Source of the DNA: an uncultured Rhodospirillales bacterium
GTDB lineage: Bacteria > Pseudomonadota > Alphaproteobacteria > Reyranellales > Reyranellaceae
Assembly (NCBI GenBank): GCA_902825855.1
Contig: CADECW010000033.1
Location: 1 to 52,074 of the forward strand
Reading direction: 5' to 3'
Length of the DNA: 52,074 nucleotides
Shown here: piece by piece, positions 43,468 through 51,437 of the stretch
Numbering within the stretch: position 1 is the stretch's first letter
Layout of the letters: every line of letters starts with the position of its first letter
Program-made: the position numbers and the translations under genes
The notes under the pieces: model-generated
The model's input: only the letters and a program-made list of their open reading frames with translations
The model's database searches: none
Told to the model about the DNA's origin: nothing

Positions 43468-44871
43468 ATGGTAGAGATCGTCGGGCCGCCGCAAGGCGCC
43501 ACGCGCAATCGGCCGATCACTGACGAGCTGCGGCATGTCCTCGAGCAGGCCGCCGCCAGGATCGGGGTCGACAAGATCGTCATAACCTCGGGCGGGCAGC
43601 CGGCGGAGGGCGAGCCGGGCACGCGGCAAGGGTCGACGCGGCACGATCATGGCCGCGCCGCAGACATTCAACTGTTCCGCGGGGGGCAGCCGCTCACCTT
43701 CACCGATCAAAATGGCGGCCAGGTCGCCGCCTTCGTGGCGGCGGCTGCCGCGTTTGGCGCGAACGGCATCGGGGCCGGTGTCGGGTATATGGGCGACAGG
43801 ACCATCCATGTCGGATTCGGATCGTCGCCCGCCGACAAGTCGAAGGTGGTGTGGGGCGCAAACGGAGACACCGCAAATGCGCCGGCATGGTTGGTCACCG
43901 CGGCGCGGGACGGCTGGAACAATCCTGCCCCGCCAGCCACGTCCATCCCGAGTGCCGGGGGCGTCGGGCGCTTCACGGTCATCGCGCGCGGCGGGCTGTG
44001 GTTGCGCAAGGGACCAGGTCTCGATTTCGAGAAGGATCGACTCCTGGCGGAGGGACTAGCGCTCAGCGTCACGCGCTACGATGGTCCCGACAAGGCCTGG
44101 GCGTGCGTCGATCTCGAGGGCGACGGCCTCGCCGATGGCTTCGCCTTTGCCGCCTTCCTCGCGCCGGTGGGAGTCGTTGCCCAACAGCATGAGGACATCG
44201 ACGACCATGCCGGGGTGGCCTCACCCATTGAAGGCCTCAAGCCTGGCTTGCGCCTGGCGTTGCGGTTGCACGAAATCGGCGATGCCAGCCCCTATCGTCT
44301 GTTCTTTGCGGGGAAGGGGACAAGCGGCGCAAGCTTTGGCTTCATGCAGGGCGACCTGAACGCTGGTCAAGCGAACGTCACCGCAACCTTCCGGAACGCG
44401 ATGAGTGCGGCTGGCATGGACGCGGGCGAGATCGCCAACCTGCTGGCGCGCCTGGCCGTACACCTGCTCGGAAATCCCTTGAGCCAGGATGAGACGCAAC
44501 GCGTCAACGCGGCGCTCCTGGCGAGCAGGGCGCTGGTCGACGCGATGGACGAGAGCATCCTCCAGGACATCTACACTCAGCTCGGCAAGTGCACCGCGGC
44601 GGCGCAGAACGCCAACCGGCAAATCGCGCCCAAAGCGCTGATCTATATGGCCCTCTGGATCAACATGACCGGGCCACCCACCAAGCTGCTCGATTGGTTG
44701 CGCGGCGGCGATCCAGGTTTGCAAACGCCATTGCCTCCGCTGGGAAATACCGTCCAGGGGGCGGACATGGAGGGCTATCTCCGGGCGACGGAATACTACA
44801 GCGAGAACCCCGGAAACATTCCCCACATGCTGGACTCCGCGGCCAGGGGTGCGGCCGCTCTCGGACACTAG
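43468..44871 (+). CDS. M15-type peptidase / SH3 / C-terminal hydrolase protein
   Basis: A 467-residue multi-domain protein. Residues 1-150: M15_3/CwlK-like zinc peptidase, with ligands H59 and D66 in TRHDHGRAADI and H114 in RTIHVGFG. Residues about 165-230: a bacterial SH3-like unit (LWLRKGPGLDFEKD). Residues 250-460: an unrecognised mainly helical domain with GASFGFMQGDLN. No Sec signal, as in phage endolysins or contact-delivered wall hydrolases. GGGGGAC precedes the ATG. GC is high and the gene looks intact among fragments. Confidence 0.8.
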   Translation: MVEIVGPPQGATRNRPITDELRHVLEQAAARIGVDKIVITSGGQPAEGEPGTRQGSTRHDHGRAADIQLFRGGQPLTFTDQNGGQVAAFVAAAAAFGANGIGAGVGYMGDRTIHVGFGSSPADKSKVVWGANGDTANAPAWLVTAARDGWNNPAPPATSIPSAGGVGRFTVIARGGLWLRKGPGLDFEKDRLLAEGLALSVTRYDGPDKAWACVDLEGDGLADGFAFAAFLAPVGVVAQQHEDIDDHAGVASPIEGLKPGLRLALRLHEIGDASPYRLFFAGKGTSGASFGFMQGDLNAGQANVTATFRNAMSAAGMDAGEIANLLARLAVHLLGNPLSQDETQRVNAALLASRALVDAMDESILQDIYTQLGKCTAAAQNANRQIAPKALIYMALWINMTGPPTKLLDWLRGGDPGLQTPLPPLGNTVQGADMEGYLRATEYYSENPGNIPHMLDSAARGAAALGH

Positions 44872-44882
44872 CTAGGCTGAGA

Positions 44883-45290
44883 CTCATTGAATCCACCATA
44901 CGATAGCAGCTGCAAGGCATGCGGAGGCGAGGAAGTTTCATGCCAGTCTGTCGTATCGTCTGAAGACGCGTCGGATGAGGGCAAGTCGATCCAATCGGGT
45001 ACAGATGTGCCTGAACTGCTTGAGCTTGTTGAAGAAGCGCTCGATGAGGTTGCACTTTTTGTACGCCGACCCCGGAGCCGGAGTGCCCCGGCGGGGAAAG
45101 GCTCCGTCCTGCCGGTTTTGCCGCTGATCGAACCTCGCGACGGGGCATTGGAGAAAGCTGACTATGTCGGCGCTCGGCGTATCATAAACCCAGATGGCCG
45201 AGCCGAAGCAATTGCTACTGCCGCGATCAAGCTGGAGCAAGTTCTCCGCGAGAGCATTGCCACTGGGAACGCGAAATAAAGACCGACCGT
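44883..45290 (-). pseudogene. IS5-family transposase C-terminal remnant
   Basis: The frame contains YKKCNLIERFFNKLKQFR, the standard IS5-type DDE C-terminal motif, then RYDRLA, a stop (TGA at about 44940), and NFLASACLAAAIVWWIQ in the same frame. The N-terminal half is missing. TRLDRLA and RYDRLA stand close together, suggesting a small internal duplication. Confidence 0.8.
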
Positions 45291-45357
45291 TTGATTGGCG
45301 GTCCATGCGCTTGCTGGGCGCCACCAGTCTTCGATCTATGCACGACAGCGGCATCCT

Positions 45358-45549
45358 ATGCACTACAACGGCGCCGACTACCTCGACATGCGGCCTGCCG
45401 AAGTCGTTGAGAAGTTCAAGCGATGGGAAGGGCGCGGCTGGTGTGAGGTCGCGTGGGCCGACAATGGGCAGGTCTTGCTGCGGGTGACGCAGCGCGGCGT
45501 TGCGATAGCTGATCGCATCACGGGATCAACACCACTTCGCCTACACTAA
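45358..45549 (+). CDS. Small hypothetical protein, 63 residues
   Basis: The ATG frame begins MHYNGADYLDMRPAEVVEKF and includes LRVTQRGVAIADRI, a winged-helix-like end shared with the repeat at 42590-42690. The last residues (GSTPLRLH) may reflect a one-base change, since the 42.6-kb copy reads HHFAYT in the other frame. Function unknown. Confidence 0.45.
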   Translation: MHYNGADYLDMRPAEVVEKFKRWEGRGWCEVAWADNGQVLLRVTQRGVAIADRITGSTPLRLH

Positions 45550-45675
45550 GAGCGAGGACCCGGGCGAGGTCTCGTCGTTGTCGCGAGTCTTCAGCAACGA
45601 AACGGCACGAGCCGGCGATGCAGCGTCTGCGCGCCTGGTCCAGCGTAGTGCAAGGGGCTGCTCCACTGACTTCGA

Positions 45676-45789
45676 CTAGTGAAGTTTCCGAATCCACCAA
45701 AGGATGACCCGCACCAACACCACCGCCACAGCAAAGGCTAACAGACTAACGAAAGCAGCTTCGGAAAACAGGCTCCCGAATGGGTTCAT
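45676..45789 (-). CDS. 37-residue single-pass membrane protein
   Basis: From ATG 45789 (GAGG five bases upstream) to TAG 45676. MNPFGSLFSEAAFVSLLAFA leads into VAVVLVRVILWWIRKLH: one membrane helix with a basic C-terminal end. No recognised family. Confidence 0.5.
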   Translation of the reverse strand: MNPFGSLFSEAAFVSLLAFAVAVVLVRVILWWIRKLH

Positions 45790-45879
45790 GCGTCCTCAAC
45801 GGCAAACTCGGCGCCGGGCTGCCGCCGCGTGCGGACGGTCGGTCAAATGCTGTCTCGCATTTCGCGCGCATCAATTCGC

Positions 45880-45922
45880 AAAAGAAACCCCACCCAGACT
45901 GCGCAGGCGCGGACTGGGTGGG
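45880..45922 (-). terminator. Intrinsic terminator
   Basis: CCCACCCAG (45889-45897) and CTGGGTGGG (45914-45922) pair perfectly; on the minus strand they are followed by GTTTCTTTT. It would end a minus-strand transcript coming from the 46163-46654 gene or from an unknown RNA between. Confidence 0.75.
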
Positions 45923-46162
45923 ATAAGTGTGCGTAAGACTTGAGCGGGGAAGAGTGCTCAAGTCACGAGGTGTGCGCCCAACGCTAGCGCCGACGCATCA
46001 GTTGCGAGCGCTGGCCTCAACTGAGAAAAAAGCATTTGGCGATTGCAGCTACCGTCTGCCATCAACCTTGCGGCCCGGCAGTTCCAGCCTGAGCGGTCAA
46101 TGCGGTGGCTGGGACGCCTACCTGTGAGACGATCGACTGCCCCGGATGTGGCTGCAGCGCCG
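45923..46162. other. Non-coding stretch
   Basis: No supported gene. On the minus strand it is the 3' side of the 46163-46654 gene up to the terminator, so it could be a long 3'-UTR or contain a small RNA. A plus-strand CETIDCPGCGCS motif near 46120 is suggestive of a metal ribbon but lacks a sensible frame. Confidence 0.4.
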
Positions 46163-46654
46163 CTAATGTGAGCCCTGCACCGACCGTGGCGGGTTGTGCT
46201 TGTCCTCGTACTCGGCCATACGCTCCCAGGTCTCGGCAATCTGTAGCAGCGATTGTCGCGCCTGTTGGTCAAACGCTGTCTCGGCCCTCTTGCGCGCCTC
46301 ATCCGCTCGTTTCCGGTATTCGTCTGACCGGTTAGGTGGGTTTCGCCAGGGCACTATTCCGATTTCCTTGTCGCCATCCGGCTTCGTGATGCCGGCAGCG
46401 CGAGCCAACGGGATCGCCCGATTGAGCACGTCGTCGATTACGGGCTTGGACTTTTCCCTTTGCAACGGCGATTTCGGCAAAGCCTGGTAGTGTCGAAGGC
46501 CAAGCGGCGTGAGGCGCCATCCGTCGCGATAGGGTTCTGCCAGAGCAAGCCGGACCAAGAGCTGTGCCGCCGAGGGCGCAATGCTGGCGGACTGGCTGCC
46601 TAGCCGACGCAGGGCGAGTTCTTCTTGGCGAGTAAGAAGGAGCATTGCGCGCAT
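46163..46654 (-). CDS. Hypothetical protein, winged-helix-like with helical tail
   Basis: About 163 residues. The first part (RQEELALRRL ... LAEPYRDGWRLTPLGLRHYQALPK) looks like a small winged-helix unit; the C-terminal EYRKRADEARKRAETAFDQQ, then RQSLLQIAETWERMAEYED, is a helix typical of many short rhizobial proteins. No function known. Confidence 0.6.
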   Translation of the reverse strand: MRAMLLLTRQEELALRRLGSQSASIAPSAAQLLVRLALAEPYRDGWRLTPLGLRHYQALPKSPLQREKSKPVIDDVLNRAIPLARAAGITKPDGDKEIGIVPWRNPPNRSDEYRKRADEARKRAETAFDQQARQSLLQIAETWERMAEYEDKHNPPRSVQGSH

Positions 46655-47324
46655 TCACCAAGCTCGTGTGTGAGTGGGAGCGCGAGCACTGGCTGAGATG
46701 TCGCTGTCTTCCAGCCGCCGACGCTCAGGTTAGGAGCCGGCGATGGAGCCACTGGGGACCAATTGGGATAACAGCGCAAGGCGATATACTGTGACCATTG
46801 TAAGGTACCGGACAGTTGCTGGCAGACCGCTCCGGGATTGTGCAGAAACCTACGTATGCAGTCACACGGTCCCATTGTGTGGACGAGAGCGGACATTGAG
46901 GCCGCCAGAGCTGCTATGGATGAACTGATCGTCGGAACCTTGAGACTCGCGCAACAATCCTTCTGCGGATAGTGGAAAGTTGGGGAGCCATTCGGAGGAG
47001 CCGCGAACTTCTGGCCAAGAGCGCGCCCTGCTACCCGTAGTGAGTCACAGCTTCGACACGGCAATTGGAGGATCGCTGCACGTTGCAGTAGGTCGGGTCG
47101 GAAGCGCGGCTGTGTGGGGCTGCAGCGCCGAGGCGGCAATTCGATGGCACGTCCGACTGATGCCGCCCGTGCCCGCGGTCGTTTGGCGTCGTCGGGTCCA
47201 GGTCGACCAGAGGGACCCGCGAGCCTGCCAGCGTCATTCAACGGGAACTACTTCCCGCAGCAGGCGCCACCGGCTGGGCCACAGCCGACACCTGATCCAA
47301 CCGCGGTGCCATCCAAGACCAGCT
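46655..47324. other. Mostly gene-poor stretch with a possible short ORF
   Basis: No gene longer than 60 codons convinces me. A 38-codon plus-strand frame at 46856-46972 (MQSHGPIVWTRADIEAARAA...) has coding-like composition, but only a weak ribosome binding site. Confidence 0.35.
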
Positions 47325-47467
47325 AGACTGGCAGTCGCGTAACGAACACCGCGACATGCTCCGCTCGTGGATCTCCTGCCGCTCGCAACCGATTGAGCCA
47401 GCGCCCCAGAGACAGGGAGCCCTTTGCCTGATTGCATTGGCCGCAGACGATGGCCTGGTTATTGTCC
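47325..47467 (-). pseudogene. HNH endonuclease 3' half (copy 2)
   Basis: The DNA matches 39485-39625, i.e. the C-terminal part and downstream flank of the HNH gene (CGCGACATGCTCCGC ... GCAGACGATGG). The matching N-terminal half is at 49850-49968. Confidence 0.75.
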
Positions 47468-47502
47468 CGCGCTCTCGTTCACTTGCATAGTCAGGAGGGC
47501 GC

Positions 47503-47798
47503 AATGAAATCCGCCCCGGGTGCTTCGACCATGCCGCTCGCTGCGAGCGCTTGGGCTGGGATGCGCGAGATCAAGCGCACCGGTCGGTGCTTTTCGCGAC
47601 CGCGTGTCATTGGCGCACGCTGGCCAGGCTGGCGGATGCTCGACGATTCGGCGAGACGCCGGACCCTTGGCCCGCTACCAAGAACGAGCGGCGCCTGACA
47701 GTCGAAGTAAGCCCCCCACCCGGTAATTCCTCGCGGAGCTTACAAGGCCTTGGCGGGCCATCGCGACTGCTCCGCCAAGATGAACCGCGTCGCTGCGC
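47503..47798 (+). pseudogene. Fragment of a short helical protein
   Basis: One frame reads CFDHAARCERLGWDARDQAH, then RSVLFATACHWRTLARLADA, like many small rhizobial proteins, but it has no start codon; the ATG at 47505 is in another frame. Probably a decayed gene. Confidence 0.35.
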
Positions 47799-47975
47799 TT
47801 AGAGGTGTTCCCTGACGGTGGCGAAGAACATGATCATCGCGCAGACGATGAACGCCGCTCCGCCCAGCATCATGTAGAGCAAGACAAACTGCGGCAGAGA
47901 CGAGTTGGTCATACCAAGGAACAGCAGCAGTGCGCCTCCTGCGAGTACGATCAGGTTGGGGATGTAGTATCTCAC
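47799..47975 (-). CDS. 58-residue two-helix membrane protein
   Basis: GTG start at 47975 with AAGGAG nine bases upstream. MRYYIPNLIVLAGGALLLFL forms a first membrane helix, then a short NSSLPQF loop, then VLLYMMLGGAAFIVCAMIMF as the second, ending FATVREHL. It is a convincing small inner-membrane protein, between the halves of the split HNH gene. Function unknown. Confidence 0.65.
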   Translation of the reverse strand: MRYYIPNLIVLAGGALLLFLGMTNSSLPQFVLLYMMLGGAAFIVCAMIMFFATVREHL

Positions 47976-48118
47976 TTGGTCCGCTCCTTGTGATCTGCAT
48001 CACGAGCCTCATGCTCGGCAGACCGTTACGCGCCACCATGAATAGACGTAGGCGATGGCAGGAAGAGGACGTGACTAAGACCATTTGCGGCGATGGGGTA
48101 TTAAGTTACCGTATACCC

Positions 48119-48211
48119 ATGAGCAGGCAAAGCAATGGCCGCAGGTGGGTGAAGGGCCAATCGGGCAATCCGGGTGGTCGGCCCAGGATGCCGGACGACC
48201 TCAAGCAGTGA
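48119..48211 (+). pseudogene. DUF5681 N-terminal fragment
   Basis: A 30-codon frame, MSRQSNGRRWVKGQSGNPGG then RPRMPDDLKQ, is the conserved N-terminus of DUF5681 proteins (W/F-x-KGQSGNPGGRP), cut off by TGA. Confidence 0.75.
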
Positions 48212-48241
48212 ATGACAGCATTTGCCAAAGGGGGGTGGGGC

Positions 48242-48715
48242 ATGGTGCGAATCTTGGGCATCTTAGTCGGCGTTGCGCTGTTTTCGTCAAACGCCCGAAG
48301 TGCGGACTATGGTGCCATCGCATACTCAGAAGCGACTGGCGACTATGGTTTCTCCTTCGACTATCGAAGCGCAAATCAGGCAACAGCCCGAGCCATTGGC
48401 GAATGCAAGAAACATGGAAACGCGCCAGACTGCCGGTTGATCCAAGGAGTTGCATCGTCCACGGGCGCAGCCGAGTTGTGCACTGCGCTGGTCGTACTTC
48501 CTCTTCATGGGAAAGACACTGCAGGCCAGCCGAAGACCTTTCGATGGCTATCCTTTGAAACCGCACCAACGCAGCGGGATGCCGAGACAAAGGCCATGGA
48601 GACCTGCCAGGCAACGGTACAGAAGATAGCCAAGGGCGAAACCGCGAGCACAAGTTGCAAGCTCGTGGTGGGTGTCTGCAGCAAGACAGGCAACACGCCT
48701 CGCCGTGGACAATAA
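48242..48715 (+). CDS. DUF4189-type periplasmic protein
   Basis: A 157-residue protein with a signal peptide MVRILGILVGVALFSSNARS. The mature part starts DYGAIAYSEATGDYGFSFDY and follows the DUF4189 pattern (AIAYS ... A-x-A-x-x-x-C ... C), with several Cys likely in disulfides. GGGGGTGGGG lies before the ATG. Start 48212 (ATG) would add ten residues. Function unknown. Confidence 0.7.
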   Translation: MVRILGILVGVALFSSNARSADYGAIAYSEATGDYGFSFDYRSANQATARAIGECKKHGNAPDCRLIQGVASSTGAAELCTALVVLPLHGKDTAGQPKTFRWLSFETAPTQRDAETKAMETCQATVQKIAKGETASTSCKLVVGVCSKTGNTPRRGQ

Positions 48716-48721
48716 CGCCGT

Positions 48722-48784
48722 CTGCCCTGGTGGTGCCCAAGTTGCCGCTTGCCGAGCCGCCACCGCGTGACAGTCGCTTCGGAT
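48722..48784 (+). repeat. Ligase internal fragment (third copy)
   Basis: One frame gives PKLPLAEPPPRDSRFG, matching TKMPLPEPPPRDSRFG at 32632-32690 in the ligase pseudogene; DNA identity is evident. Frame is not continued. Confidence 0.75.
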
Positions 48785-48913
48785 GCCACGCCACAAGCGT
48801 GTTTGAAAGCTGCGCTGGAGAGCAGAGCGGTTGAAAAAGTAGTTCGGGGGACTTGCATTGCGGGAGCCTGATCTTCTAGTTTGATGCGCACCAGGTTCGG
48901 GGAGGCCGATACC

Positions 48914-49816
48914 ATGCGCAAGGATATCGAGTTCAAGACCGAGGACGGTGTGTCGTTGCGCGGCTGGCTGTACCTGCCCGATGGTGCTCGCAGTCGCGCC
49001 CCGACCATCGTCATGGCGCACGGCTTTTCAGCCGTGAAGGAGAACTATCTCGACAAGTATGGCGAGGTCTTCTCGGCGGCGGGCCTCGCAGCCCTCGTCT
49101 TCGACAATCGCTGTTTCGGCGCCAGCGACGGTAAGCCTCGGCAGCACATCGATCCATGGCGTCAAATCCTTGACTACCGTGACGCCGTTACCTACGCCTC
49201 GACGCTTTCGGAGGTAGACGGGGCCAGGATCGGTATCTGGGGCTCAAGCTACAGCGGTGCCCATGTGCTGGTCGTCGCAGCAATAGATCGCCGTATCAAG
49301 TGCGTCGTCTCGCAGGTGCCGCTGATCAGTGGCCACAGAAACGCGCGTCGCTTGATCCGCTCGGACATGATCGGGGCTGTTCAGGGCATGTTTGTCGAGG
49401 ATCGAATGGCACGCTATGCCGGCAAGCCTTGGGGAATGATCCCGGTAGTGTCGAATGATCCAAACGTGCCTTGTGCGCTACCTACGCCCGACTCGTACGA
49501 CTGGTTTATCGAGACAGCAAAGCTGCGCGCACCAGCCTGGAAAAACGAGGTCACGCTGCAGTCCGTTGAGTTGTTCACAGAATACGAGCCGGGGACCTAC
49601 ATCGAGTACATTAGCCCGACGCCGCTCTTAATGGTAGTCGCCGCCGGCGATCACTTGACGGTAGCTGATGAGGCGCTCGCGGCATTTGGTCGAGCGCTCG
49701 AACCCAAGAAGCTGACATTGCTGCGCGGCGGCCATTTCGATGCGTACGTCAAGGACTTTGCTGAGTCCAGCAGCGCAGCCCGCGATTGGTTCGTTCAGCA
49801 TCTCTCAGGCGCCTAA
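48914..49816 (+). CDS. Alpha/beta hydrolase (DLH/X-Pro dipeptidyl type)
   Basis: A 300-residue alpha/beta hydrolase. Oxyanion region IVMAHGFSAVKENY, nucleophile Ser in GIWGSSYSGAHV, acid Asp in VAAGDHLT and His in RGGHFDAY. It resembles the YcjY/FrsA-like hydrolases. GGGAGG lies eight bases before the ATG. No signal peptide. Substrate unknown. Confidence 0.9.
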   Translation: MRKDIEFKTEDGVSLRGWLYLPDGARSRAPTIVMAHGFSAVKENYLDKYGEVFSAAGLAALVFDNRCFGASDGKPRQHIDPWRQILDYRDAVTYASTLSEVDGARIGIWGSSYSGAHVLVVAAIDRRIKCVVSQVPLISGHRNARRLIRSDMIGAVQGMFVEDRMARYAGKPWGMIPVVSNDPNVPCALPTPDSYDWFIETAKLRAPAWKNEVTLQSVELFTEYEPGTYIEYISPTPLLMVVAAGDHLTVADEALAAFGRALEPKKLTLLRGGHFDAYVKDFAESSSAARDWFVQHLSGA

Positions 49817-49849
49817 GTTTGGAACACCGGCCGCGATGCCTGTGGAACC

Positions 49850-49968
49850 GCGGCCTGATGTGATCTCAAGATGGCTACCGGCCCCCGAGGCATCGCCATG
49901 CCGCAGTAGGCAGGGCGAGCCCAAAGCGGCGACCAGGATCGGCCGCCGCACGGTGTGAGGCATCGTGG
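49850..49968 (-). pseudogene. HNH endonuclease 5' half (copy 2)
   Basis: Matches 39640-39765 (GCGGCCTGATGTGATCTCAA ... GCGGCGACCAGGATCGGCCG). With 47325-47467 it makes one HNH gene interrupted by about 2.4 kb. Confidence 0.75.
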
Positions 49969-50149
49969 GTCAGCCGCCAAATGGCGTCTATGACATCTCG
50001 CTCACTCTAACAACTCCGACTCACTTGGAGGCTACGAAGCGAGAGGGTATCTGGCCCGGCAGAGTAGATAAGCAGCAGTAGCTTCGTACCGACAATCATC
50101 GGCGCCGCGACCTGGCGCGGCGTCGCTCCGTTCCGCCGGACTGCCTTTC
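49969..50149. other. No recognisable gene
   Basis: About 180 bases with no supported gene or clear motif. Confidence 0.4.
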
Positions 50150-50356
50150 CTAGTCTACCACGCGATCTGCTCGCTTTGGCAGATCCTCCGGCAACGTTGC
50201 TCCGACCGCGCGAGCCGCCTGCAGGTTTATGATCAATTCGCGCTTCGTGATCACGTGCACCGGCAGATCGCGTGCCGGGACACCGCGAAAGATCCTGTCG
50301 GCTACCGTGGGCATCAGTCTCCAGGCGTCGGTAACGCTGGTGCCGCAAGTACGCAT
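50150..50356 (-). pseudogene. ABC_sub_bind receptor C-terminal fragment
   Basis: The frame includes GTSVTDAWRLMPTVADRIFRG, then ITKRELIINLQAARAVGATL and LPKRADRVVD, the C-terminus of ABC_sub_bind (PF04392) periplasmic receptors. The rest is absent; upstream DREYAY lies in another frame. Confidence 0.75.
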
Positions 50357-50525
50357 ACTCGCGATCGGTCTTCCATGAATTTCCTGACCGCCGAAACACC
50401 GCTCACTCTACGGAGGAGCTACCGACATTGACCACGGCATCTTAAATCGCGGGAATCTCGTCCAGCACTCCACTCAGCAGGTAAGCAAGTGTGCTTCACT
50501 GCCGAGTGTGTAAATGACATCTCAG

Positions 50526-50690
50526 CCGCTAAAGTAAATCAAGCCGCAGCTCCCGCGTCTGGTACAGGAAGCGCCTGCCAGAGCGGGTTGGCTGCTGAGA
50601 TCAGGTATGACGGATACCGCATGCACTCCCGCATCAAAGTCAAAATTGTTGACTCGTACCGGCCCAGACTGGTCCCTTGTTCCCGAGTTA
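50526..50690 (+). repeat. Ligase N-terminal fragment (fourth copy)
   Basis: The DNA follows 31914-32075 closely (ATCAAGCCGCAGCTC ... GACGGATACCGCATGCA); one frame keeps EIRYDGYRM, with Arg replacing the catalytic Lys of KYDG. Directly upstream of the second peptidoglycan-binding-like gene. Confidence 0.8.
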
Positions 50691-50725
50691 GCGCAGTCGA
50701 CTATGAAGGCAAGAGGTAGAGTCTT

Positions 50726-51250
50726 ATGGCGCTTCAATCAAAACTGTTTCGCGGCGATGCTAAACTCGAGGCGGCCCTCATTTCGGATTCCGCTCACATC
50801 GTCCAAGGTGCAGCCGGTGCGCACGTTGGCAAGATTCAACAGGCGTTGAATGAACTGGATGGGGCTGGCCTCAAGCCAGACGAAAAATATGGACCGGCCA
50901 CCGCGAGCGCGGTGCTCGCCTACAAACAGAAGCGGAATATCATTAACCACAGCTATCAGACGCGGGCCATAAGCGCACTTACGGCGTCAGGTCTCATCAA
51001 AGAAGTATTCAATTTCGACGGGCCATTTCTTGTCGCCGAACCCAAGGTGCTGACCACTTCGCCAGGCGCAGTGTCCAAGGTCTTCACTCAGCACCAGCTT
51101 TCCAATCCGCCGGCCGGATGGATCAATCTTCTCCAGGATCACTTCCAGTTCATTACGGAGACGTTCAACCAAACCGCACCAAGGAACATCATGCACCAGC
51201 GCATTGGACGGATGATGTACCATCAAGCGCTCGCGAATAGCATTGTCTAG
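50726..51250 (+). CDS. Peptidoglycan-binding-like domain protein (copy 2)
   Basis: A 174-residue paralogue of 33998-34366: MALQSKLFRGDAKLEAALIS, VGKIQQALNELDG, KYGPATASAVLAYKQKRNIIN. The first 105 residues align; a C-terminal extension (FNFDGPFLVAEPKV ... HQRIGRMMYHQALA) is unique. AAGAGG precedes the ATG. No signal peptide. Confidence 0.75.
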   Translation: MALQSKLFRGDAKLEAALISDSAHIVQGAAGAHVGKIQQALNELDGAGLKPDEKYGPATASAVLAYKQKRNIINHSYQTRAISALTASGLIKEVFNFDGPFLVAEPKVLTTSPGAVSKVFTQHQLSNPPAGWINLLQDHFQFITETFNQTAPRNIMHQRIGRMMYHQALANSIV

Positions 51251-51437
51251 CTGACCGCTGTCGGTCGATGCCGCCTTTGTGACTGCTCTAAGGAGCGGAA
51301 TGCGCGCCAGGGATGTGTGTTGCAGGAGGCACGCTGGGTCCGCCTGATTCCAGCTGGCTGTGAGCCCATCAATGCTGTCGGCGAGCGCGGGCGTCCGCGA
51401 TCCATCGGGACGCCCACCTGCGACCAACAGTCGGCCG
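51251..51437. other. No recognisable gene
   Basis: About 190 bases downstream of the peptidoglycan-binding-like gene with no supported feature. Confidence 0.4.

Noticed and set aside
44887..45279. 130-codon plus-strand frame
   Set aside because: Antisense to the IS5-type transposase remnant, whose NLIERFFNKLKQF motif fixes the coding strand.
46105..46335. Plus-strand frame with CETIDCPGCGCS
   Set aside because: Zinc-ribbon-like but continues as a shadow of the minus-strand gene and lacks a ribosome binding site.
46600..47241. 213-codon minus-strand frame
   Set aside because: Overlaps a better-supported gene and has random-looking composition without a start site.
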